This document shows positions 42,045-54,593 of a stretch of 64,000 bases of DNA, piece by piece (positions within the stretch are counted from its first letter, which is position 1; every line of letters begins with the position of its first letter). The stretch lies in NCBI GenBank assembly GCA_019321725.1, contig CM033122.1, positions 2,728,001 through 2,792,000 on the forward strand, written 5' to 3'. The position numbers and the translations under genes are program-made. The notes beneath the pieces were generated by a model. The model did not search any database. It saw nothing but the letters and a program-made list of their open reading frames with translations, and was not told the DNA's origin. The DNA comes from Paulownia fortunei (taxonomy: Eukaryota > Streptophyta > Magnoliopsida > Lamiales > Paulowniaceae).

Positions 42045-43015
42045 GATCAGATGTTCGGCTCATTCATGGATTATTTGTGACATTTTGATATAGTGCTGTC
42101 GCATGGTTTTATTGTAATGAGACGAGGCCAGTTCGATTACCTCAATGTTTGACAAGACAGGGGACTTTGGTACATTGGATAGTCAGCCGGGCAACCAATT
42201 AATAATTTAATTTGCTCACGCTCTTCGCTATCTCAGCCTGTCATTGCCAACAAAATTCCCCCTTGCTCCTTGTTTCTTTCCTACAGTGGTCACTCAAAAT
42301 TCATAATTTTAATCTTCTATCACTTTATGTTGCATTGCATGTATTTTAATATTCACGTTAATGTAGGAGTGAAACCCAAGCCGGAACCACACATCACTTA
42401 TACATGACATGTACAGAATATTTCTTTAAATATCACTCCTATTTCTTTTTGTCAATCAACGCAAACAATAATAACTTTAATCAACAACAAAGAAAAATAA
42501 ATGGACGATCATTAGCTGAATAGCGTCCATTCGGGACAGCTTCAATAAAAGTTGCATAACGATCTCCTCTGTAAAATGTAAAATGATTTTCAAAGTATCA
42601 TGGTAGTAATGCGGGAGTCTAAAAGCTAATTTCTCAGTTGAAAAAAGATAATTATAGAAAACACAGTGAAATTGGCATGCCAAAACCCTCAGAAAATTTA
42701 AGACCTCGAATTTTTCCTACCGAGCATACAAATATAATAATATGACATGGTTTACATGGAATGAGTTGCCCAGATTAGTTTAAGGATAGGCACCATTGAA
42801 ACGCCCTGAATCATATGTGCTTAAACTTAATAGCCTCAGAAATTTTATGCCAAACTCGAGAGCCCACCCAACTGCTAAATGCCTCAAACATCATTTTTAC
42901 ACATTAAATGAGACGAACCTTACATGAGAGAAATATCACATAGAATTCAGAGAGCACAAGCTACTAAGCTGGCTTAGAGAATGCTACCGACCTCACAACC
43001 ATCACAGCCATGTTA
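42045..43015. other. Short intergenic region upstream of ARM-repeat gene and downstream of SR-cyclophilin
   Basis: Contains the promoter of the ARM-repeat gene on its left side and the 3' UTR of the CYP95-like gene on its right. Both genes are on the minus strand. No further ORF with family resemblance is seen. Confidence 0.5.
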
Positions 43016-46000
43016 TTAATCACGAACAGAATCGGGTGAGCCATCTTCATATGAGACCAGACCTGTATTCCGTGGGGGACTTCCAGGCGATGACCTTGAG
43101 TTGCCTTTGTCTGCATGCCTCGGAGATTGTGAATCGCGTGATGACCGTGATTCAGATTTGCTCCTGCTCTGGGAAGGTGACCTTCGCCTTTCACCACGTG
43201 GTGAACCTCGATACCTCTCCACAGGAGAGCGACTACGAATGGGGCTGCGGCTGCGGCTATAACGACGGCTCCGATAGCGTATTGGACTGCGAGAGACACT
43301 AGGACTGCGGGTCCTGCTCCTCCTGCCTCTGTATCTGCAACAAGTTTAACCAGGAACTTGAACGAGGGTAGAATTTAGAATTGCAAGGCATACAGAAAAT
43401 CAACCACCCTACTGTTGATATATTTTCCTAGTTTATGGAAGACCAATTTTACCGAATTAGCATCGAGCAAAACACATTAGATCAGCCTCATTTAAAAACT
43501 AAGATCTGGGCAGCAAGAAAACAAGCCATGCCGTTGGTAATCCCAAAGGTGGTAACGATACTGTTAAATTATTACATACTTACATACGCGTCTAGGCAAC
43601 ATGTGATGCAGGTAAACCAGCACAACCTATTAACCTCATCCTAAGTTCAGCCGTGATACAAGTGTGCAAGAGCATATACAAACACAGATGCTAATACGAT
43701 GAGGTCAAATCAACCAACTCATCCCAATGATACATATAAAATTTCATGTCAAAAAAGCAACTAAGGCCGATGGCAATGCCCACAGAGGAGAGTGATAAAA
43801 GCCCAGAAATAGAACAAAGTGATCCAAGAGTATTGAAATGAAGTCAATAATTGCATAAGAATAACAGACCTGGGAGGAGTTCTTCCTCGAAGTGGACTCC
43901 TGTAGCGCCTAGGGGATCTTCTGTAACTTGAATATCTACATATTAAAAGCAGAGACATTAACAAAAAGAATTAATATCCAGGAAATCTGAAAACACCAGT
44001 TGTGAGTATAAGGATCTGAACGGGCAATGAGGGGATAACATATATGATTAATCCTTACCGGTCACGGTCACGGTCACTTCTACCACCAAAACGATATGAC
44101 CTGACAGGAGAACGATCAGGGGAGCGACTCCTGTAACGCCGCACATAAGAGAATCGGTCACTAAAGCCCCTTCCTCTTCGAATACGTTTGGGTGATCCAT
44201 CAACAGAACGACTTCTTGATGAGCTTCGACCACGATCGGAAACAGGTGACCTTGCCCTGCGGCCAGCACTAACGGGACTCCTTGAGTAGCTGCGGCGAGC
44301 AATCCTGCTAGGTGCCCTGACTGGACTTTGGCTAGGGCTTCTCCTAGGAAGGGCCCTACCAGAGCTTCTACTAATACTTCTACGGGACGATCTCTTAGGG
44401 CTTCTGCTTAAGCTTCTAAGAGAACGCTTGCCTGAGCTCCTGCTTAAACTGCGTCGAGAAGATCTCACGGGACTGCGACTAGCCGACCTCAATGATGACC
44501 TCCTGGATGAGGTTATCGGTGGACTTTGCGTAACTCTTCTTCTGGGAGGAGAAACTGTGGCACTTCTACTACGGCTTTGTTGAGAAGGAGACCTAACTGG
44601 AGGGCTCATGCTGCCACTTCTTCCCTTCTTGCTCCTTGGCGAACTTCCAATTGGACTCCGACTCCGACTGCTTCCACTTCTAACTGGACTATTACTCCTG
44701 CTTTTGTTGGAGATCTGCAGCGGGCTTCTGCTAACACTAGGACTCCTGCTCCTGCTATGTTTTGCACCAACTCTGGGACTTCTACGAGCACTTCTTCTAG
44801 GACTAATGCTCATACTCTTACTCATGGTTCTTCTAGGACTTAAGTTTCGACTCCTGCCATCAGACTTTTGATAAATCACCAGATCTTGGAGATAAGCATA
44901 AAAGACGAGGAACTTGAAAGAAAGCAAAACAAACCTAGATTTGCTTGGATGATCATCTACTGGATCAGGGTGTCTATCAGCACTTCGGTCAGATTCCATT
45001 TCCAGTCCAATACCATTACTTTGATGATCTCCATTTTCCCTCGGGAACTCGCCCTCTTCCCTTTCAGACATGTCAGCTGCCTCCCTTTTCTTGTGATTGA
45101 CTGTTGAAGTTTCCCGCTCCTGAAAAGGAGATTGATTTCCTACAGGGAGATTGCAGAATGATAAGAATGACACCTTAAGAAATCAAAAAGATCTAATAAA
45201 GGATAATAACCATCTTACCAGAGCTTTTGCGCTTCCCATCCAATGCTCCAACAGCAGCATTGTCTTCAGAGCTACTTCCACTTTTGCTAGCGCTCTCACT
45301 ATCTGAGACATTATTCCTACAATATGTTCCGCAAGTTCAAAGTTACAATCATATAACATAGAACGCCAACACATTTTACCTGCCCGTGATTGCTGGTATT
45401 CACAAATTTATTTCCAGCAGCCTGAACCCATAGAAAGAAACAAAATGCAATTCCCTCTACCTTCATTAACAATTTCGGATGTACAATACAGTGAAAGATG
45501 ATAATCAGCAATCTTTGAAATGATTGTGTTCCAATATGAACTATCAGCATGTCATTCCAGCAAGTAAACTACAGATTCAAATAACAGCCATCCACATTCT
45601 CATCGACCAAGAGCATGTTAATGCTTGTTTTGGACTTAAAAGGATCACGTCATTCTAGAGTCAAATTTTACAATTTTTATGTAACTCAAAGATATAGAAA
45701 TGATATCTTTAATTTCAAAAGAAAGCTTCAATGGCTGAAAGGGCATAACAGAACATCTACAATATCATATAGAATAATTAACAAGTAGGGCTGACAATGA
45801 TACTCTGCTACCTTTTAGATTTGCGTTTTGTCTTTTTATCCCGCCTCTTCCGTCGTTTTTCACGTCGTCTGTCCTTCCTTTTCCCACGCTTATGTCTATC
45901 CCTCTTCGATCTCTTTCTTTTCTTGCGCCTGTCATCACTTGAAGAGCTAGTGTCACTTAATGAGGTAGCATATGAGTCAGAATCACTATCAGATTCAGAA

Positions 46001-49000
46001 GACTCCATATCAGTATCTGTTGAACTGTCTGATTCAGATGTGTAATATCTTCTTCTTTTCCTCCTCTTCTTTGAAGACTTCTTGTGCTTCCCCTGCGTCT
46101 TACTTCATTATTATTTTCATCAATAGTATCCTTCCCCATTTTCAACTTATTCCCTTTCTTTTTATCTGCACAGACAAGGAATTAATAGCTAATAAACACA
46201 CCGACATCGAACATAAAACACTACGAAAGCCCAATATAGCATCTCTGCCATTACTCCAAAAAAGGAAAAGATTTCACGAAAATATATAAATTTGAAACAG
46301 CTCTGCTACTTACCATCAAGTAGTTCTCCAGAATTTATTATTTTCACAGTCACAGAAGGTCTCCCCTCTTCATCACCAGCATTTTCAATCTTTTTCAACA
46401 CTTCATGCCCATCGACAAGTTTACCAAAGACAACACATTTCCTGTAGATCAATAATACCAATCAATGAAGGGTAAAACAAAGAGTAAACATTATGTATGT
46501 CAAGCAAGCTGAAATACATATTTCATAAAGCAGTTGTTAGCTGAAAAACAAGTTTTGTTAAGACACAACAGATTTGGTCTTCCTGCTTAGAAATTCTTTA
46601 ATTTAGAGAGCCCTTCTCAAATTTCAACTGTGTAACGCAAAGAGGAAGCATTCATCCTAGATGCTACATCAAAAAGATGTTTGGGAATTTATGCCTTGAA
46701 TTGGACACCAAAAAGCCAAGATTCTCAAACAAAGATACTCAGTAATGTTCAAGTTTAGAACATGTAAACAGCAAGATTCACTGAAATCTTATCTATGTTA
46801 TAAAGTACACTACTAGAAAGGAAGATTTTGTGAAGGATCCATCGACGTAAGCAGGCCTAGTATATCACAAAACAACAAGAACTAATTATTAATTATAAAT
46901 GAGTACCCGGCATCATGGCATTATTGGAGAAAGATGCACTTTTTTCGTACTAAAATTTCAACAAGCACTCAGAAAAATGAATTAAAGTACTGAAAGAATA
47001 GAAGAAAAAACCTATCAAGATGATGATCAGCCTTAAAGGTGACACTGAACAGCGAGCCCCGTTCATCTCGATCAGCAATTGCCATAGATAACAAACCAGG
47101 GCCATCATGTTTCAGTTTTGGAGATTCATCTGAAAGATGTTGTTACCAGTTTTAATAGCTACTTCTTTATGAAAACTGGAAACTGATGTGTAAATATTCC
47201 TCGACAACAAATCAGATGAACTGATGCATGCTACTCACAAGCCAAACAGCATCCATCAATTCCAGAACAAGAAACACTGAAAAACATGTACATGGTCTGC
47301 TGCATCAAAGAGTACAAGCAACATATATTCATAGCTCACATTGCCACCAATCAAAGAAAGCAACCGCAATGCATCAGTTATGATCTTAACATTTGTGTAT
47401 AAGCTTCTCATGCCACAACATAAACAATAGCTGAACTGCTCAAAGGAAAATTCTTTAGGCCTTAACTTTCGAGTAACTTAGCAATTTTTGTCAAAGACAG
47501 ATGAAGATACCAGAAACCATATAAGGACGAAGCAGGATAAAGTAAAAAAGGGCTTTTTTAACCATTTATTATAAACTTAAACACTTATTAACCAAATACA
47601 GTGTATGTATACAGTCTAAAAAATTTCCACACTTCTTCTTTTTTTATTCTATCAGATAGCGGATAAATTCCGCGCTTCTTTATTTTATTTATTTTTGATA
47701 AAATACATAGGCGCAGACTAGTTTTAAAAAAAAATATAATAATAATACAAAGGCGCCTCTTCTCCTTCCATCGTCTCTCTTCTAACATACACTTTCCCTC
47801 TCTTCAGCAATCCTTTCTAAGAAGAGGGGAAGAGAATAGATTTCACAGCCTCTTCCCCTCTTTTAAAATCTTTTTTTCCTTTTTCAAATGGGCTTTTTCA
47901 TCGAGGTGTACTCAGTGAGGTGACACCTTGCTGATATGCGTGCCATTAGCGGGGTACCATGTGCCCCACTGATATGGTAAGCGAGGGCTGACAACCTCAC
48001 TGACACATTTTTTTTTTTTGTTTTGGAAAACATATTTTAAAGGGAAAAAAAAAAGAAATTTAGAGATGCCCCTGTTATTTATTTAAAAATAAAAAAATAA
48101 AAATGCACTGAATCAGCCCATGCTTTTGATAGAATAAAAAAAAAAAAAAAGCGTGAAAGGGTCCGCGCCTCTAAAATTTTAAGGCTGTATACGTACACAG
48201 TATTTGGTTAGTAAGTCTTTAAATTTATAATAAACGGAATCTGTAAAAAAGGGAGTCCATGATTATGTCATAAAATACTTATTCATTTAGTGAACAAAAA
48301 ACGACATTTGAAAACAAAAGAGAAGTATGTTTTCAACAAATTTCAAAACCAAAACCGAGAATGTACAAGGCAGGCAAAACATTTAGATTTCCTACCATTG
48401 TGAGAGAAAACAATTGTTCCAATATCATTTGAATTGAAGCTCCAATGCAGCGAGAATAAGATCAAAGTCAGCCACAACCTTCACAGGCAATAGAAAAGGA
48501 AATCCACTTGCTCTCAAGACAAAAAGAAGTGAAAATAAAGAAACATATATATGGGTCTGCATTTGTTCATAAATTTTTTTTTAACTACTTGATTCACAGT
48601 TTGCATTTTCAAGGTACCAGACATACATGAATTTCAGCAGATAGTTATCAGTTCTTAACAGAATAATAAATTAAAAATAAATCATTAAAAAAAGGGATAA
48701 AGGAAGTAAGAATAGTTTTTTACCAGGAAACTTTCCATCATATATACTTTCTCCAAAGTTACCTGCAAAGAAAAATATAAAATTCAAGTTAAGCAGCCCA
48801 AAACAGTACAAGGGCATATTAAATATCAGCAGCTTCATGATATACCATCTTGCCGAAGAAAGTCCCCCGCCTGAAAAATAGTTAAAGGCTGTTAATCACT
48901 ATTCATCAGGAAGATATTACTTCATTTGGAACTGTTTACAGCAAGGTTTAGTGAATCTAAAGAATAAACAATTTCGTAAATACAACCTTAAAACTATATC

Positions 49001-49885
49001 ACAAGAAAAGCAGTCGTGACCATCAGCCCTGTCATAGGATAAACAAGGATAGCTGACTAAAAGATAAAGACTACTTCTCATTTATGCTCAACCAAAAATA
49101 TATGGCCTGAGCAAATTGATCATATGAGCTCATACATTTATTCAACACAAAAGAAAAAGTGAATAACATACCTGAGCCACATATCCTTTGATGATACGAT
49201 GAAAAAAAGTTCCTTTGTAGTGTAGCGGCTTCCCGGTTTTAATGCTGACACCTTTTTCTCCTGAAGAATGCACAATGAAAACATGTGAGATTAAGAATTG
49301 CAAATATGTCCTAATCAAAAAGGATAAGAGCCAACAAGGTCGAAGAATCAAGTGGATATTTCTCAAGAAAACTTATTAACATTGTATGACAACAAGCTCA
49401 CTAAGTTCTGGGTTTTAAGGAAAATGGCCTCAACACAATCTTCAACATAACTCTGAGCTTTAAGAAACCAATTATATGAAAAGGTTAAGAAGATGCAGAA
49501 ACGAAAGATAAAACCACATAAAGAGAGGAGCAATAAAACGAAAAGAAGCAACCACAGAATGGTAGGGTTGAAATATAAATTGCAAATGGAAAAAGAACAA
49601 AATTACCTGTACAAAGCGCACGGAAATTTTCAGCAGTCTTGGGAGCAAAATCAGTGAAAAGCTGCATTGCAGGAATAAAAAATGACAGAGGACCAAAATA
49701 TCAAATTTAGCGAAGAACACGTGCAGTAGATTAAAATGAAGTTAAACTTTACGTAAAATTTTAACTTTCAAAGTGATACAGTTATGAACAAAACAAGATA
49801 CCTCAAAAATCATCCTCTCAACAGGATCTCCATCAATCGATACATCCAAAAACACTAGTGGCTTCTTCCTATTCATTTTCTCCAT
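43016..49885 (-). CDS. CYP95-type SR-cyclophilin (peptidyl-prolyl isomerase-like splicing protein)
   Basis: Nuclear protein with an N-terminal cyclophilin domain and a long Arg/Ser-rich tail, as in plant CYP95/CYP63, which associate with SR splicing factors. Thirteen minus-strand exons: 49885-49802, 49661-49607, 49260-49172, 48870-48846, 48762-48724, 47129-47012, 46441-46314, 46165-45812, 45316-45219, 45139-44935, 44853-44059, 43935-43870, 43334-43016. The cyclophilin domain is about residues 1-175. The FHRII arginine is kept, but the usual QFF, W and GKH positions of active cyclophilins are replaced ([17 protein letters not shown]). This fits CYP95 rather than CYP63 and suggests weak or no isomerase activity. 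The tail holds K/R-rich blocks and many RSP/SR repeats. The exons total 2375 nt: one base is missing, at the G run 46090-46093 in exon 8. With it the gene would encode 791 residues. A leader intron probably spans about 49890-50610. Confidence 0.92.
45380..45421 (-). other. Possible stop-containing cassette exon in the SR-cyclophilin gene
   Basis: In the intron between exons 8 and 9, a 42-base segment has a pyrimidine-rich tract and TTCAG acceptor before it and CAG|GTAAAA after it on the minus strand. Skipping it joins exons 8 and 9 in the SR-tail frame. Including it in that frame reads into TGA after seven codons. SR-protein genes often use such exons to lower their own mRNA through nonsense-mediated decay. 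Use of this exon is inferred from sequence only. Confidence 0.35.
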
Positions 49886-52800
49886 GCTCCAACTTCACTA
49901 ATTCACGCAAACATTAAATAATGTCTGCCAATGTAATTAGCAAAAACAATGTCAGGAAATTTACAAAAAACTTCTGCTAAAGTAATGATCAAGACAATTG
50001 TCCTTTGACAAGTCAATAAGCACAGAACCAATACCAAATTCAACAATAGTGGATCTAAAAAAAGCACAAAGTTAGAGTTCATGAAACTGGGCTAATGAAC
50101 TTCAAGCTATATCAACTTCCTATTATATACAATCAAAAAAAAATTAATAAGTGAATCATCTTGCAAAAGGGAAAAAAGAACAACTCAATTATAACCGCCA
50201 CCAAACCACCCCAAGGTCTATAGCCATATCCAGAGAACAATGCATAAAGAAACTTTAGACAAACAACTAAATCTACATGCACATGCATAAATGCACACAA
50301 TTACTCCGAAAAACTGAAAATTCAGAAACATATCCAAAAACCTAAACCCTAGCAAAAGTTTTTTTCTCTACAAAATTACGGAATACATGAAGATTAACTA
50401 TAAGTAAAAAAAAAAAAACATTAATCTAGATTTATTAGCAACACAAGCAAGAAACAGAACTTCAGTTACGCCTCAAAACCCGCAAAAGAACAAACTAAAA
50501 AGGGAAGGCAAAACAATAAATTAAACACCGACAATTCCAGTGTCAAAATCTTGCAAGGATTAGAAATAGAGAGTTGAATAGATGAGATGTGTTCAGGGCT
50601 AGGGTTTTGAGCACCTTAGAAACGCTGCAGCTGAGAAAGCAGCTCCTCTCCTCTCCACAGAAATGTGACGATGAGCGAGAGCGTGTGAGAAGAGAGAGAC
50701 TCTGAGAAAAACCTAGACTTAAAACTATTATTAAACGTATATTAGGTTGGATTTTGATTTACTTTATTATCCCTCGGTTAGATATATGATTGGCATGTTT
50801 TTATTTGTCTCATAATATTACAAAAAACTATTATTGAAGTTTATTATTCCATTTGTAAACTAAATAATTATTTCCATAGTATAAAAATATTAAATAGGGA
50901 AGTAAGTTTTCTATGGAGACACAAATTGTTTTTCCTTTTACATCCTATAATAATTTCCAAATTCATTTTCTTAAATTAAGAAGTAGTCTATGTGGTTGTT
51001 AATTTTTTTTTCTTATATTCAAATGGAAAATCTTTGACGAAATATAGATTGTACATCAGTATGTTATAAAAATCTTTATAAATTATAGATAATTTTAGAA
51101 GAAAATAATATAAAAATTTTATCTTTTTTTTATAATCTATTAAGAAAAATAGGATGTCAACATCGGAAGCATGTAAGTTTATTCGCAAATACCTCATAAA
51201 TTAATTTTAGCCATTCTTTTTTTCCTCATCATTTTTAACCATATTCACCTTTTATTTTTGTTATAAATTTGCTCTAGGAATTTTATGCTTTATTTATTTG
51301 ACATAGGGGTGTTAATTTTATTACACTGTACCAAGTCAAACATAAAATTTGATATACCATAATTAAACCTCTATTCAATAAATTATCAATTTTTTTGGAT
51401 TTGATGAATCAATAAACCAAAATAAGAAAATAAAAATAATGCAGTTTTAAAGCATGATTTAAAAAAGAAACATTAAACCAAAACTTAAAAACATTAAAAC
51501 TAACATTTACAAATAGAATTAGAAAAATATATTTAACAATTCAAAAAGTAATATTCTCTTTTATAAAGAGAAATCCTTGAGTATGCACTAATGTGAGCAG
51601 TAGCTTCTTTTTTCTTTTTTCTCTTTTTTTATTTTCTCTCTAATTCACACGTCAAGGTAAATTATTTTCTCTTTTCCAACCATACATTACTTTTCCCACA
51701 CTTTTGATTAAAATGTTTATATGTTTTTTTTTTTTTTGCTTTTTGATTATTACATATATTTTTGAATTCTATTTGTAATGTTTGTTTTAATATTTTCAAA
51801 TTTTGGTTTAATGTTTCTGTTTAAGATATGTTTTTAATGCTTTAATACTATAATATTTTTTTGATATTTTAATTTACTAATTTGTCAAATGAAAAATCTA
51901 AAGAATTTAACAATTTATTGAGTGGAAACGATTAATTCACACAAAATATTTTAAACGATTAATGCATAAAAGGACAAATTAGTCCACCAATATTTTCAAA
52001 GGTCACAGCATAATTTCTTATCAGATTGCCAAACGTCCTTTAAAATGAGGGGGAAAGTGTATAAAGATTGTGATGATGACTATAATTAAGTGTGGTATAA
52101 TGCGTTCTTGCCCAAAATTAAATGTGACATCCTTTATACTTTATATGATGGAAACTAAAATAAATCGTGCTTTTATATTAATTATGAGTGGCAATAATTT
52201 TCTGAACATTTATTTGTATAAAATTATAAAAGATTTCGGTCAATAATCAGAGCTGGCAAAAAAAATCACTAATTAATCATGTGCTATGTAGTTGTTGTTG
52301 AAAAATATTACATTATTAGCGAAAAAAAATTTACTCATACGTATAAAAATAATGTAATTAGAATAGAAATTACTTCATAATTTTCTTGATTGTTTAGATT
52401 AAATTAAATCAATGGCTGTCACACATGGTGAGTGAATTAATGTTACCTGACCTATGTTAGGTTGAATTAGATAGACATAACATGGGGCAAATTTAGCCTA
52501 TTTTTTGGTAATATTAATCACCGACTAAGTTGGTGTCATTTCAATGACAAATACATTGACGAAATGTCATAATTAAAGTTAACAAAGTGCAATTAATTCC
52601 AATATTGACCCCGAATTTTACTTGTCACATGCCAAAATTTGAGAAAATTATCAAGTTTTACTTGCAACTTTCATGGTCATATTATTAGATTCCATAAGTG
52701 AAATGTGTATATTGAACCGTAAAAATTCACACAGAACCGAATAAGGGAATAATAATTAATGGATGTAATTTGGTTAAGTTAAAAAATATTAAATTCTAAT

Positions 52801-54593
52801 CCGATAAGGTAAATAGACCCACAAGATCTAAAATACGTTAATTTCTTAATAAACACATATAAATATTCACTTCATGCTATTTTATGAGATACGTCAATTA
52901 ATTTATTATTTTACGATATTCTGTTATTTGTCTTTAGTTATATTTAACTTGAATATCGAATGATTTTTATTGGGATAAATTTATTGGCCTAAGAACAATT
53001 ATAATTCCCCTAGTTGCCATTGTTTAGGTAGAGCAAAAACCTTCGCTGACCAGCCAACAGGAAAGCAACTATGCATATTGAGAGAGAGCAAATTAGCATA
53101 ACCATATCATTACAGACTTAGCTAGAAAAACTGAAAATAGATAGTGTAAGAAATATTTTAAAAAATAATTATTCAAATTATATCCTGTTTTTACCAAGAA
53201 GTATGGCTCTTATCTTAATATATTCAAGGGTGCCCTTGCATCAATTTTTATCACACAATGATTTGTCTTATCGTTTGCCATTATTTATTTTTTTATGGAA
53301 TAACAATGATGGTTTCACATACTTCAGATTCAATATATTTTTTATATACAATAACGTTGTTGCTAAACCATCATATGAATTCGGGAATGAAGTAAAAAGT
53401 AAAAGAATTTTATCTTATTTTTTTAATTTTCACATCAATTTTTTATAATTGATTCACTAATCCGTTAATTTGGTTCATGTAATCCATATGACTCTCACCC
53501 TTTTGCATCTTTAGCCTACAAACAATTTGGTGGATAAATTCTTTTCGAAATATAAATTCTTCAATTTTAACTACAGTTTTGATGCCGAATGAGTTGTCAA
53601 CTTTTGACAAAAGAACGAGACACAAAAAGTCATCATATTCTTTTTACTTAATTCAAATTAGTGAGAGACGATTAACTCTATTTTCTATATTTTATTATTT
53701 TATGCGGATTATATTACAAACGCTGGCGGCGATGGTGAGATCATTTTTTGATCCCGATTAATCCCAAAAAAGGAAATTAAGGAAAATACACAAACATTAA
53801 GCTTGTGCTGATGAATATAAGCTACAAAAATCGCATGGTGGGCTTGTAGAAGTTTATGCTTTTGTGTTGATTCCCATGATAAGCTGTCTCTCTGATGGTA
53901 TCTTTGATGACTTACATAATTAATCTATCCATTGCAATGGAAAACAGAAGAAGTCAATTTCATTTTTGATATGAATATGCTGGCGGGTTTTCCACTGACT
54001 AACGACATAATCAAGGTACTAAGTACATTAAGCATAATCAAGCCAGTTCCTACTTGTGAAGAGAGGTTTGTGATGAATGTAAGACCTTTCTGCTGGCAAT
54101 TGTATTATCTATGTCCCCGATGAGTGAAAAAATTCGACTTCATGATTCAATATATTGTCGCTTGTTTTAATTTTTTTAGTGAAACAATTGAGTATGTCAT
54201 TTATTATAAGGAATTAATATATTAAGTAATCATGTATAAAAGTTACGTATAATAATTATATATAATTAAGTTAAAATTTATATTTTTAGTAGGATTCAAA
54301 TTCAAAAAATATTGATCCATGAAGTAAATATCATTGTTGAATGACATTTTTTCACGAGTCGAATAAACCAATACCATACCCGAGCTGCCAAGCGTAGAAC
54401 TGATCGATTTTATTGTGATTTTGAATTTAGAAAAGACAGATATATGAAAAGGAGGGAAAAATAAAAAAGAAAGAACGAATGAGAAAAAAATAAAGACGGA
54501 AAAAAATAAAAAAGAAAAAACGTCGCAAAGGTTTTTTTAGGGCTTATAACAGGTTTCCACCCTCCGTCTTCGCGGGGAAAACCAACAGAGACG
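49886..54593. other. Intergenic region between SR-cyclophilin and PPR gene
   Basis: About 49886-50720 is the leader intron, 5' UTR and promoter side of the minus-strand SR-cyclophilin; CTAGGGTTTTG near 50601 lies in the leader. The remainder is AT-rich with no gene apart from the decayed Copia gag fragment at about 53203-53640. A motif TAGGGGTGTTAATTTT near 51304 resembles a hAT-type terminus, but no partner was found. The last 100 bases before 54594 are purine-rich and are probably the PPR leader. Confidence 0.5.
53203..53640 (-). mobile_element. Decayed Copia-type gag (UBN2) fragment
   Basis: The minus strand encodes, in two frames, pieces of the gag domain of plant Copia retrotransposons. 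The first piece contains CRLKMQKGESHMDYMNQING and LVNQL. After a stop and frameshift a second piece reads ILLLFTSFPNSYDGLATTLL. Order and spacing match the UBN2-type gag, in which a short helix (K-M-x-E-G ... N-x-L-V-N-x-L) is followed by LLxSLPxSY...TTLL. Several stops and shifts show it is dead. No protease, integrase, reverse transcriptase or LTR was found nearby. Confidence 0.65.

Noticed and set aside
44526..44871. Plus-strand ORFs of 105 and 87 codons and other antisense ORFs over the SR repeats
   Set aside because: They are shadows of the Arg/Ser-rich coding repeats on the other strand; repetitive composition keeps several frames open.
44055..45173. A 372-codon minus-strand ORF spanning the SR region
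   Set aside because: It is exons 10 and 11 of the SR-cyclophilin read through the intron between them. The stretch between the two is hydrophobic and unlike the SR tail, and good splice sites remove it.
51304..51320. hAT-like terminus TAGGGGTGTTAATTTT, and its reverse form near 37010-37026
   Set aside because: The two motifs are 14 kb apart with genes between them, and neither has a nearby partner or target duplication.
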